Assembly (NCBI GenBank): GCA_027488335.1
Contig: JAIYBU010000154.1
Location: forward strand, 1 to 64,000
Length of the DNA stretch: 64,000 nt
Source of the DNA: Cytophagaceae bacterium
GTDB lineage: Bacteria; Bacteroidota; Bacteroidia; Cytophagales; Spirosomataceae
Direction: 5' to 3'
Shown here piece by piece: positions 8,703 to 17,059 of this stretch. Within the stretch, counting starts at the first letter, position 1. Each line of letters starts with the position of its first letter. The notes under the pieces are model-generated. The model did not search any database and was not told the origin of the DNA. It saw only the letters and a program-made list of their open reading frames with translations. The translations under genes and the position numbers were made by a program.

Positions 8703-9725
8703 TTATTGTAGATGATTCCAGCCTTGGGCTTTGATGGCGGCTGTTCCACCGCTGTTGAGTGCCAATTGAACGGCTTTATCTTGCGTTATGTATCCGATTG
8801 GTAAAACATCGCTCATGTTTTTGATTTTATCAAAATCTGATTGTTTTACAGTAAATAAAAGCTGATAATCTTCGCCGCCGTTGAGTGCTGCCGTTATCGG
8901 ACTTACATTAAATTCGGTAGCTGTAAGCATCGTAATGTCTTCAATCGGAAGTTTATCTTCAAAGACCATTGCTCCCACGCCCGATTGCGAGCAAATATGT
9001 AATAATTCGGAAGCTAATCCATCAGAAATATCAATCATTGAAGAAGGTACTACACCCAACTCGTCGAGTTCGTGAATGATGTCAGTGCGGGCTTCAGGTT
9101 TTAGAATTTTACCTACCAAATATTCTTTTTCGGTGAGTTCGGGTTGCATATTTGGATTGGCCAAATAGACTTGTTTTTCACGCTCTAAAACTTGTAAACC
9201 AAAATATGCCGCAGCCAAATCGCCCGTTACGCATAAAATATCGTTGGGTTTTGCTCCGTTTCGGAAAACGATTTTATCTTTAGCAACAAAACCTGTAGCT
9301 GTAATTGAAATTACGAAGCCCGATGCTGAAGCACTGGTGTCGCCACCGATTAGGTCAACATTATAACTTTCGCAAGCAAATTTGATTCCTTCGTAAAGCT
9401 CATCAATGGCTTCTACTGAAATACGGTTGCTTAACCCAATTGTTACGGTAATTTGCTTAGCAATACCATTCATGGCCGCAATGTCAGAAATATTGACGGC
9501 TACTGCTTTGTAGCCTAAATGGCGTAGTGGTGTGTATGAAAGGTCGAAGTGAATTCCTTCAAAAAGGATGTCGGTCGTGACCAACATGTATTTATCGCCC
9601 ACATCAATAACGGCTGCATCGTCGCCAATGCCTTTGATTGTTTCGGCGTTTTTATTCGTAAACTTTGATTTGATTCGGTCGATTAGGCCAAATTCGCCGA
9701 GTGTATTTAGTTCTGTTCTTTCCAT
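8703..9725 (-). CDS. thiL: Thiamine-monophosphate kinase ThiL
   Basis: ThiL phosphorylates thiamine monophosphate to thiamine pyrophosphate, the last step of cofactor synthesis. The 340-residue product shows the PurM/AIR-synthase-like fold signatures: LGEFGLIDRIKSKF at the start, GIGDDAAVIDVGDKYMLVTTD with the metal-binding Asp pair, HFDLSYTPLRHLGYKAVAVNISDIAAMNG, LIGGDTSAS, and MIDISDGLASELLHI followed by LNGGEDYQLLF. Length is usual. No other thi gene is nearby and I see no TPP riboswitch upstream. An 11-bp perfect inverted repeat (9741-9751 / 9769-9779) lies in the leader region. Confidence 0.95.
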   Translation of the reverse strand: MERTELNTLGEFGLIDRIKSKFTNKNAETIKGIGDDAAVIDVGDKYMLVTTDILFEGIHFDLSYTPLRHLGYKAVAVNISDIAAMNGIAKQITVTIGLSNRISVEAIDELYEGIKFACESYNVDLIGGDTSASASGFVISITATGFVAKDKIVFRNGAKPNDILCVTGDLAAAYFGLQVLEREKQVYLANPNMQPELTEKEYLVGKILKPEARTDIIHELDELGVVPSSMIDISDGLASELLHICSQSGVGAMVFEDKLPIEDITMLTATEFNVSPITAALNGGEDYQLLFTVKQSDFDKIKNMSDVLPIGYITQDKAVQLALNSGGTAAIKAQGWNHLQ

Positions 9726-9740
9726 AATGCAAAATTGAGG

Positions 9741-9779
9741 AAGATTTTAGACTTTATTTAGCAAAAACTCTAAAATCTT
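9741..9779. repeat. Perfect 11-bp inverted repeat upstream of thiL
   Basis: AAGATTTTAGA (9741-9751) and TCTAAAATCTT (9769-9779) are exact complements separated by 17 bases, starting 16 bases upstream of the thiL ATG. It could be an operator or a leader hairpin. It has no G+C-rich stem or U-tract towards thiL, so it is not a clear terminator. Confidence 0.4.
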
Positions 9780-9826
9780 GCGATAATGAACATTTTCTCT
9801 GAGCTAAGTTGAACTTCGTTCCACAA

Positions 9827-9856
9827 AAAAAGGCGAACTTTTCAGTTCACCTTTTT
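9827..9856 (-). terminator. Intrinsic terminator after the small lipoprotein gene
   Basis: AAAAAGGCGAACT (9827-9839) pairs with AGTTCACCTTTTT (9844-9856) around a TTTC loop with one wobble. It sits 22 bases beyond the stop of the lipoprotein gene at 9878, with a run of T on the minus strand after the stem. Confidence 0.7.
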
Positions 9857-9877
9857 CATAAAATATTTTAATACTTT

Positions 9878-10315
9878 TTACTGTGTAATCAAATTGTAGT
9901 TGTTGATAGTTCCACCTGTTTTTGGGCTGGCAGTAGTGCGAGTAATATCAAGAGCAGTATCTGTTACTGAATTGATAGTAAATTCGATAGTTCCTCCTGT
10001 GCCTGTTGGAACTGGTGTAAGATTTTTTAATACTAATTTTGTATCGCCAACCAATTCATATTGGCCCGTGAATGTATTGCCATCTGCTTCTTTCAATGTT
10101 ACTGAGGGAGCAATCAATAAATTAAGTGTAAACGATGAATACCCTGGTTTTGTGTTGGATGCAGCACCTTTTGTGAAAACGGTTGCACTTCCTTCTTTTA
10201 CGATATTGGCTGTCCAGGTTTTCTTGATTTTTTCAGAAACTGGAACAGTTTTGTCTTTACAAGACGAAACTGCAAGAGCAACTAAAGATACAAATAGAAT
10301 GGCAATTTTTTTCAT
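9878..10315 (-). CDS. Small lipoprotein of unknown function
   Basis: The 145-residue product starts MKKIAILFVSLVALAVSSCKDK, a lipoprotein signal peptide with the lipidated Cys after SS. The rest is Thr/Gly-rich and looks like a single beta-rich domain of the lipocalin-like/DUF type (TWTANIVKEGSATVF, TFTGQYELVGDTKLVLKNL, ITRTTASPKTGGTINNYNLI). I chose the ATG at 10315 because it directly starts the signal peptide; an in-frame ATG 33 bases upstream adds only a basic tail. No function is recognised. It is monocistronic with its own terminator. An overlapping frame of similar length on the other strand shows no domain and is not called. Confidence 0.75.
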   Translation of the reverse strand: MKKIAILFVSLVALAVSSCKDKTVPVSEKIKKTWTANIVKEGSATVFTKGAASNTKPGYSSFTLNLLIAPSVTLKEADGNTFTGQYELVGDTKLVLKNLTPVPTGTGGTIEFTINSVTDTALDITRTTASPKTGGTINNYNLITQ

Positions 10316-10485
10316 GCGAATATGTTTGTTTAATAGCCTTATTGACAATTAATGATTTGTGTATAAGACAGATTTTCAGCAAATATGGTTTAAATATAAA
10401 ACAAAAAAAAATGTCGTATGCAAGAAAGACGTTTTTTTTATAGAAAACGTTGTAATGCCCTGAATATTTTGACCAATCAGAAAAA

Positions 10486-10525
10486 AGCCTCGAACCTATT
10501 CGTGTCGAAGAATATATTCGAGGCT
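10486..10525 (-). terminator. Intrinsic terminator after the CzcA pump gene
   Basis: AGCCTCGAA (10486-10494) pairs with TTCGAGGCT (10517-10525). On the minus strand the stem is followed by TTTTTTC, a good U-tract, 37 bases downstream of the czcA stop. It marks the likely end of the metal-efflux operon. Confidence 0.65.
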
Positions 10526-10562
10526 GGATGGCTATTTTGATGAGTATTTAGCTCGCTATTAT

Positions 10563-13500
10563 TTATTTTTTAATGGCTTGGTGTTTTACTCGATTGAAAA
10601 CCCAGAAAATAATTGGGAATACAAGTAGGGTTAGGACGGTTGCCGTAACGAGTCCACCGATGATAACGATTGCCAATGGTTTTTGAGATTCTGACCCAAT
10701 ACCTGTGCTAATTGCGGCTGGTAAAAGACCAATTGAAGCCATGAGGGCGGTCATTACAACGGGGCGAGTCCTGACTTTTACAGCTTCCAGAATGGCGTCG
10801 TCGAGTGCCATTTTTGCCTTTATATTCTTATGAAATTCGGAAATCAGAATGACGCCATTTTGGATACAAATACCAAAGAGAGCAATAAAACCTACACCCC
10901 CTGAAATACCAAAATTGATACCCGTAAGGTGTAAAGCAATAATACCTCCGATGATGGCAAAAGGCACATTTGCCAACACTAAAAGTGAGTCTTTTACATT
11001 GCCAAACATGATGAAAAGCAACACAAAAATACCGACTAAACTGATAGGGACCATTTCGCCGAGACGCTTGGTGGCACGCACTTGGTTTTCAAACTCACCT
11101 GTCCAACCAATTGAGTAGCCTGCTGGGAGTTTTACGGTTTTTTCTACATTTTTCTGAGCGTCGGCAATGGTGCTTCCTAAGTCACGGTCACGAACTGAGA
11201 ATTTTACGCCAATGAAACGCTTATTGTTATCTCGATAAATGAAGGCTGGGCCAGTAATTTTCTGAACGGTAGCTATCTCTTTGAGCGGAATCTTGACACC
11301 CTGAATCGTGGGTACTTTCAAATTCTTCATGTCTTCTTCGTCTTTGCGATAGTTTTTTAGGTAACGCACCCGTACATCAAATTTCTTTTCACCTTCAAAC
11401 TTTTGGGTAGCGGTTTTTCCGCCAAAAGCCATTTCAAGTACGGCTTGTGCATCGGCGAGCGTAACACCATAGGCGGCCATGCGTTCACGGTCGAGAATTA
11501 CGCTGATTTCGGGTTGGCCTACGTTTCGGAGGATACCAACATCTTTTATGCCTTCCACTTTTTCGATTTGCTTGATAACTTGGTTCGCTATTTTATCCAA
11601 TTCGTTGAGGTCATCGCCAAAAATCTTTACAGCATTCGAGGCATTAATACCTGCCACACTTTCGGCCACGTTATCAATGATTGGCTGTGAATAATTATAG
11701 CCAATTCCTTGATATTTAGACAACGAATCGTCCATCTGACGCACTAAACCGTCCATCGTGATTTTTCGTTTCCAATCGTCTTTGTGCTTGAGGTTTACCT
11801 GCATCTGTACATAATAAAAACCACTTGGGTCAGTTCCGTCGTTGCTTCGACCCACCTGCGAAAGCACGCCATTTACCTCAGGAAATTTGCGAAGTTCATT
11901 GCGTAAAATGGCAGTTTTCTGTACAGTTTCGGGCAAACTCTGACTCATCGGGAATTTTGCTTCTACCCATAATGCACCTTCGTTGAGTTGGGGTAAAAAT
12001 TCGGTTCCGAGAAACTTGGCCGAAAAGAACGTAAGAAGCATAAATGCAATAGACAATAAAAGCGTGATTTTCTTGTGAGCGAATGTCCAAGTAAAGCCTT
12101 TTACTACGATATTATTCCAAAAATTAACAAAAGGATTGTTTTTTTCTCGAACGTTTTTATTCAAGAAAATATGTGAAAGAACTGGTACTAAAGTAAGTGT
12201 GAACAACAACGCTCCCAATAAGGCAAAACCCAATGTGTAGGCCAGTGGCGAAAACATTTTTCCTTCCACTTTCTGAAAAGCAAAAATGGGCATCAAAGCT
12301 GTGATAATGATGAGTTTTGAGAAGAAAATGGCTTTTCCGAGTTCAGTTCCTGTCTTTTTTATGACACTCCCGATGGCTAATTTATTATAAGCCGCCATGC
12401 CTTTTTTGTGGGCAATGTGGTCGAGGGTTACAAAAATACCTTCAACCATTACTACCGCACCATCAATAATGATTCCGAAGTCAACTGCCCCCAACGAGAG
12501 TAAATTGGCACTCATACCCTTGAGCTTGAGACACAAAAATGCGAATAAGAGTGACAGCGGAATAATGATAGAAACCGTGACAGTAGTACGCCAATCGGCC
12601 ATGAACAAAAATACGATGACGGTCACGAACAAAATCCCCTCAAACATATTGTGCATCACGGTGGTGGTGGTGTAGTTCATGAGGTTGTCTCGGTCGTAGA
12701 ATGTTTCCATTTTTACATCTGAAGGCAATATCCGTTCGTTGAGGTCTGCAATTTTGGCTTTTACACGTTCAAGAACCTCTTTTGGGTTTTCGCTTTTACG
12801 CATCACCACAATTCCCTCTACTACATCATCATTATCATTTAAGCCAACTTGGCCTACACGAGGCATGGCTGCTTCATGAACATCTGCCAGATTTTTGACC
12901 AAAATTGGGTTTCCACCTGCATCATCGACAATGATATTTTCGATGTCTTGTATCGAACTTAGTAACCCGATTCCACGAACCACATACGCTTGTTTATTTT
13001 TTTCGATAACATCGCCACCTACGTTGAGATTGCCTTTATTTACGGCCTCATACACTTGTAGTGGCGTAATATCATATTTGGATAAGCGATTAGGGTCAAC
13101 GCTTATTTCGTAGGTTTTTTCTTGTCCACCAAAAGCTACTAAATCAGCGACGCCAGGAACAGAACGAAGTTGGCGGTCAATGACCCAGTTTTGAATCGTA
13201 AGCAAGTCTTTCGAGTCTCTTGATTTACTTTTGAGGGTATATCTAAAAATTTCGCCTGTCGGGCCATAAGGTGGTTGAACGTCGGGTTCTACACCATCGG
13301 GAAGGGAGACATTACGAAGAAGATTATTGACTTGTTGGCGAGCAAAAAAGTCTTCGACATCATCTTCAAAAATGATTTTGATGACCGATAAACCGAACAT
13401 CGTGATGCTTCGGACACTCGTTTTTTTCTGCACCGAATTCATCGAAATTTCGATGGGAGTAGTTACAAAACGCTCAATTTCTTCGGCACTTCGTCCGTTC

Positions 13501-13667
13501 CATTCGGTCACGATGATAATCTGTGTATTGGTTACATCGGGAAACGCCTCAATGGGCATATTTTTGAACGAAATAAAGCCCGAAATAACCAATATGCCGA
13601 CCCAAAAGAAGGTAAAAGGCTTGTTTTTGAGCGAAAAGGCTATAATATTTTTGATGAATTTATTCAT
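10563..13667 (-). CDS. Heavy-metal efflux RND pump, CzcA/CusA family
   Basis: At 1034 residues this is a full-length inner-membrane RND transporter that uses the proton gradient to drive metal ions out through a tripartite channel. It opens with one membrane helix and VTNTQIIIVTEWNGRSAEEIERFVTTPIE, typical of the CzcA branch. Membrane helix 4 carries DFGIIIDGAVVMVEG (around residue 400) with the Asp/Asp/Glu set of divalent-cation (Zn/Co/Cd/Ni-like) pumps, rather than the Cu/Ag type. GVGFIALFGICIQNGVILISE near the C-terminus is the matching second-half motif. Adaptor and outer-membrane channel genes lie upstream in the same operon, but an unrelated fatty acid hydroxylase gene separates them from this one. 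Exact metal not decidable. Confidence 0.95.
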   Translation of the reverse strand: MNKFIKNIIAFSLKNKPFTFFWVGILVISGFISFKNMPIEAFPDVTNTQIIIVTEWNGRSAEEIERFVTTPIEISMNSVQKKTSVRSITMFGLSVIKIIFEDDVEDFFARQQVNNLLRNVSLPDGVEPDVQPPYGPTGEIFRYTLKSKSRDSKDLLTIQNWVIDRQLRSVPGVADLVAFGGQEKTYEISVDPNRLSKYDITPLQVYEAVNKGNLNVGGDVIEKNKQAYVVRGIGLLSSIQDIENIIVDDAGGNPILVKNLADVHEAAMPRVGQVGLNDNDDVVEGIVVMRKSENPKEVLERVKAKIADLNERILPSDVKMETFYDRDNLMNYTTTTVMHNMFEGILFVTVIVFLFMADWRTTVTVSIIIPLSLLFAFLCLKLKGMSANLLSLGAVDFGIIIDGAVVMVEGIFVTLDHIAHKKGMAAYNKLAIGSVIKKTGTELGKAIFFSKLIIITALMPIFAFQKVEGKMFSPLAYTLGFALLGALLFTLTLVPVLSHIFLNKNVREKNNPFVNFWNNIVVKGFTWTFAHKKITLLLSIAFMLLTFFSAKFLGTEFLPQLNEGALWVEAKFPMSQSLPETVQKTAILRNELRKFPEVNGVLSQVGRSNDGTDPSGFYYVQMQVNLKHKDDWKRKITMDGLVRQMDDSLSKYQGIGYNYSQPIIDNVAESVAGINASNAVKIFGDDLNELDKIANQVIKQIEKVEGIKDVGILRNVGQPEISVILDRERMAAYGVTLADAQAVLEMAFGGKTATQKFEGEKKFDVRVRYLKNYRKDEEDMKNLKVPTIQGVKIPLKEIATVQKITGPAFIYRDNNKRFIGVKFSVRDRDLGSTIADAQKNVEKTVKLPAGYSIGWTGEFENQVRATKRLGEMVPISLVGIFVLLFIMFGNVKDSLLVLANVPFAIIGGIIALHLTGINFGISGGVGFIALFGICIQNGVILISEFHKNIKAKMALDDAILEAVKVRTRPVVMTALMASIGLLPAAISTGIGSESQKPLAIVIIGGLVTATVLTLLVFPIIFWVFNRVKHQAIKK

Positions 13668-13756
13668 AAAACGAATCCATTATGGAAATTTATATTTTAC
13701 TTATTCTGTCGATTTTCGACGATAAATAGATGAATGAACTAATGGTTGAGTTATGG

Positions 13757-14608
13757 CTATTTTGGGGTAATATTGCCAGAGTCAAACTTTTTTTGTGCAT
13801 ATTTTTTTCTAATTTGAATGGGCATGGATAAAAGAAACGTAAATTTTTTAAGTTTTTCTTTATCCATTTCTGTATCTACTCCAAAGACTAAATCTTGAGC
13901 GTTTATTTTTTGATATGTACCAAATATTCTATCCCAAATACTTAAAACATCTCCATAGTTACTATCGGTGAAAGGAACGACATAATGGTGATGGACTTGG
14001 TGCATATTGGGTGTTACTAAAAAATAGCTAAGTATGGTGTCGCTCTTTTCACTTAGACGAAGGTTGGCATGAGCGGTGACATTTGAGATTATTTGAATGA
14101 ATTGTCGGCCCATAAGCATCCAAAAAGAAACCCCTGATATGAACACCCATAATAGTGTAAAACTTAGTCTGATAAATGTTTCAATTGGATGTTCACGAAG
14201 TGTTGTAGAAACATCCATATTTTGGTCACTATGGTGTACTAAATGGAAAAGCCAAAAAAAATGAAATTTATGCATAACTACATGGTACACATATTCGAAG
14301 AAGTCAAGAATAAAGAACGAAATAATAAATAAAAGTAAAGGGTTTTGGATGCCTAAATGATTAATCAGACCTAATTTATTATTTTCATTCCAGCTTAATA
14401 GTTGATTAAATACAAGACCTAAAATGAATTGTACAGGGGCAGCCCAAAGTACAAAAGAAACATTGATAAGGGCATGTTTCCATTTATTATTGCTGGCCCG
14501 AAAACTTAGAATATTTTCGAAATTCCAAGTGAAAAATAGAGCAAAAAACAGTAACGCTATTCTATGAGAGTCGGGAACATGATTAAAATATTCAATAATA
14601 GAGTTCAT
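13757..14608 (-). CDS. Fatty acid hydroxylase / sterol desaturase superfamily membrane protein
   Basis: The 283-residue integral membrane protein has the eight-histidine di-iron pattern of the superfamily: HVVMHKFHFFW, HLVHHSDQ and PNMHQVHHHYVVPFTDSNYGD, with several membrane helices before and between them and LSIWDRIFGTYQ after. These enzymes hydroxylate or desaturate fatty acyl chains or other lipids using O2. It lies 89 bases before the CzcA gene and 45 bases after the adaptor gene, all on one strand, so it appears to be part of the metal-efflux operon. A role in altering membrane lipids under metal stress is inference. The substrate is unknown. Confidence 0.85.
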   Translation of the reverse strand: MNSIIEYFNHVPDSHRIALLFFALFFTWNFENILSFRASNNKWKHALINVSFVLWAAPVQFILGLVFNQLLSWNENNKLGLINHLGIQNPLLLFIISFFILDFFEYVYHVVMHKFHFFWLFHLVHHSDQNMDVSTTLREHPIETFIRLSFTLLWVFISGVSFWMLMGRQFIQIISNVTAHANLRLSEKSDTILSYFLVTPNMHQVHHHYVVPFTDSNYGDVLSIWDRIFGTYQKINAQDLVFGVDTEMDKEKLKKFTFLLSMPIQIRKKYAQKKFDSGNITPK

Positions 14609-14653
14609 AAAGTAGGTTTAAGGGTTTATAAAACAATAGCGACTTTTGTGAGA

Positions 14654-15733
14654 TTAGTCATTGAGTTCGTCATAAACCAAGAGCTGATTTGCGGTCATTA
14701 CTTTTTCACCTTCTTTTAAGCCTGATAAGATATAAGTTATATTGCCCACTTGGCGGAAAACCTCCACTTGGCGGGTTTCGATATTATTGCGGTCTTTGAA
14801 AATCATTACGAAGTTTTTGCTCTTATCAAAAATCACGGATTCGGACGGAATCGCCAACATTTGTTGGCTTTCGGTGTAAGATAATTTGATATTAGCACGC
14901 ATTTCGGGTTTTAGTAAGTAATCGGCATTTTTGAGTCTGATTCTTACTTTCATGGCTTTGGTTTCAGGGTCGATGATATTAAAGATTTTATCGACTTTAC
15001 CATTGAAAACCTTATCAGGATAACTCAAGGTCGTAACGTCGGCATCAATACCCAGCTTTACTTGGTTAATATCGCTTTCGTTGACATTGGCAATGGCCCA
15101 AACATCATCAATTTCGGCAATATCGAAGATATTATCGGTGCGGTCATTGCGGAGGAGCATATCTTGGTTGATGTTTTTCTGAATCACAAAGCCACTCAAA
15201 GGTGAGCGAACTTCGTAGATGGCTCCTTGTTTGATGTTATAAATGCTATACGTTTCTTCGATTCGGTGGAGTTGTGATTTTGCCTTGTCGAGTTGGCTAC
15301 GGGCTTCAATTACGTCTCGTTCGGCGGTTAATTTTCCTTCAAAAAGCTCTTGGGCTACTTTTAGGTTATTTTTGGCCACTAATAAATCATTACGGGCATC
15401 ATCTAATTCTTTCTCAAAACTGGCTACTTCTGTACTTCGAATGGTGGCCAACAGTTGTCCCTTTTTTACGTAATCGCCAAGTTCGACAAAAACCTTAGTT
15501 ACGTTTCCGCCAACTACTGGATACACCTCAATCATTTTATTATTATCGGCCGTAATTTTTCCGTAAAAATTAAGTTCGTTGCGTAGGTTTTGCATCGCAA
15601 CGTCTTGTGTTTTAGTGGTTTCGAGCATCTTATTGCTCAATGCGAATACTGTTTGGGTTTCTACTTTTTTTGGTGTTTTATCACAGGCAAAAAGGCCGCA
15701 AACTATGAAGGTTAGCACTATTATATTTTTCAT
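14654..15733 (-). CDS. RND efflux periplasmic adaptor (CzcB/CusB-like lipoprotein)
   Basis: The 359-residue product starts with a lipoprotein signal (MKNIIVLTFIVCGLFACDK). It then shows the membrane-fusion plan: a barrel-sandwich half (YPVVGGNVTKVFVELGDYVKKGQLLATIRS), an alpha-helical hairpin rich in charged coiled-coil residues (about 105-165), the second lipoyl half (YEVRSPLSGFVIQKNINQ), and a beta-barrel region (VWAIANVNESDINQVKLG). It bridges the inner-membrane pump and the outer-membrane channel. No metal-binding His-rich N-terminus is present. The gene begins two bases after the outer-membrane factor gene stops, so the two are translationally close. Confidence 0.9.
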   Translation of the reverse strand: MKNIIVLTFIVCGLFACDKTPKKVETQTVFALSNKMLETTKTQDVAMQNLRNELNFYGKITADNNKMIEVYPVVGGNVTKVFVELGDYVKKGQLLATIRSTEVASFEKELDDARNDLLVAKNNLKVAQELFEGKLTAERDVIEARSQLDKAKSQLHRIEETYSIYNIKQGAIYEVRSPLSGFVIQKNINQDMLLRNDRTDNIFDIAEIDDVWAIANVNESDINQVKLGIDADVTTLSYPDKVFNGKVDKIFNIIDPETKAMKVRIRLKNADYLLKPEMRANIKLSYTESQQMLAIPSESVIFDKSKNFVMIFKDRNNIETRQVEVFRQVGNITYILSGLKEGEKVMTANQLLVYDELND

Positions 15734-15735
15734 TG

Positions 15736-16983
15736 TCAGAATAAATTTACGTTTACGATATGATTGATGCTTTCGCCTGAAAGAATGACTTGTTTACGCA
15801 TTTCGATGAGCAAAAGGGTGCTTTGGTTGTAGCTTTCTATGAAATCGGTGAATTCGAGCAAAGAAATATTTTGTTTCTGGAAGTTTTGTAAGATGCCTTT
15901 ATAGACAGCTTCAAGGTTTTCAGAACCTGAAGCCGTGATTTGGGCGTATTGTAGGCGTTGTTGCTGCCAAGTTTGCGTAGCATTGGCAATTTTACTTCGT
16001 AATTCAATTATTTTTTGGTCTTGTAGTCGTTTCGATTTGTCGAGTTCGGCCTCGGCAATTTTAATATTACCTTTGTTTCGATTCCATAAATTGAGCGGAA
16101 TTCCGAACGTAAAGTTTACTTGATTGCCAAATGCCCCGCCACGTTGGTCGTATGATGCCCCAACTGTAAGGTCAGGCTTGGCGAGCGATTTTTGCCATTT
16201 TATCATCAATTCGTTGCTTTCGATGATTTTTTGGAAACTCAAATAATCGGGGTTTTTCTCCAGTGCCATGTTGAGCAAGGCTTCAGTAACTGGCAGATTG
16301 TTTTTAGTGAAATAGGTGTTAATAGCCTGTTCATCGACGATTGGGATGATGTTTTCTTGGCTCGAAGTCAGAATCTTGAGTGATTCTTGCTCGTCGTTGA
16401 TTTCTTTTTGAGCAATCATAAATCCATTTTTCAGTTCAAACGATAAAGATTGTAGGCGTACGACATCACGTAGCGGCCAATTCCCTCGCTGAGACTGTAT
16501 GGCATAGCTTTTCACAAGTGTATCAATACTGGCTATTTGCTTATTGATATTAGTGATTTTTTGCTGATTAAAGTAGATACTATAAAAGCTTTGATGTAGC
16601 TCGAAACGCAAGTTTTTGAGGAGTTGTTCAAATTGCAGTTCGGCAATTCCAATGGTTGATTTGGCAAACTCTACCTCGTTTTGCTTCTTCTTTCCTAAAT
16701 ACAAAAGTTGCTGTACGGCAATGGCCTTCTGGCCTTTCGCACCAATATCTAGCACCCGCTTGTTTTGTGGATTGATGGCATTGAATTCGCCCGAAGCCAC
16801 GGGTAAGTCCCAGATTTTGGCTTGAATGACACTGGCTTTGGCTATGTCGAGGTTGTACTGCTCGGCCAAGAGCAGCAAATTGTTTTTAACAAACCTATCT
16901 TCGCATTGTTGCAGTGAGAGATTTTGTTGTGAAAAAACAGTATGAGTGACAATTAAAAGGAAAAAGGTTAGTTTTTTTAACAT
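15736..16983 (-). CDS. TolC-family outer-membrane efflux factor (CzcC-like)
   Basis: This 415-residue protein has a signal peptide (MLKKLTFFLLIVTHTVFSQQ) and the two repeated coiled-coil/beta segments of outer-membrane factors, starting LSLQQCEDRFVKNNLLLLAEQYNLDIAKASV. The C-terminal half contains LTVGASYDQRGGAFGNQVNFTFGIPLNLWNRNKGNIKIAEAEL, the strand-turn pattern of CzcC-type channels. It would form the trimeric exit duct for the CzcA pump. It is the first structural gene of the operon after the two-component regulators, with 76 bases from the kinase stop. Confidence 0.9.
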   Translation of the reverse strand: MLKKLTFFLLIVTHTVFSQQNLSLQQCEDRFVKNNLLLLAEQYNLDIAKASVIQAKIWDLPVASGEFNAINPQNKRVLDIGAKGQKAIAVQQLLYLGKKKQNEVEFAKSTIGIAELQFEQLLKNLRFELHQSFYSIYFNQQKITNINKQIASIDTLVKSYAIQSQRGNWPLRDVVRLQSLSFELKNGFMIAQKEINDEQESLKILTSSQENIIPIVDEQAINTYFTKNNLPVTEALLNMALEKNPDYLSFQKIIESNELMIKWQKSLAKPDLTVGASYDQRGGAFGNQVNFTFGIPLNLWNRNKGNIKIAEAELDKSKRLQDQKIIELRSKIANATQTWQQQRLQYAQITASGSENLEAVYKGILQNFQKQNISLLEFTDFIESYNQSTLLLIEMRKQVILSGESINHIVNVNLF

Positions 16984-17059
16984 TACACGTTGAATTTTGA
17001 AAAAGACAAAAATCGGATAGTAAGATTAAAAACACCTTTAATGTTAGCTTAAAAATAGC

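Noticed and set aside
9900-10352. A 150-codon open frame on the plus strand overlapping the small lipoprotein gene
   Set aside because: It is antisense to a gene with a clear lipoprotein signal and terminator; the frame has no domain or signal peptide and mirrors the codon bias of the real gene.
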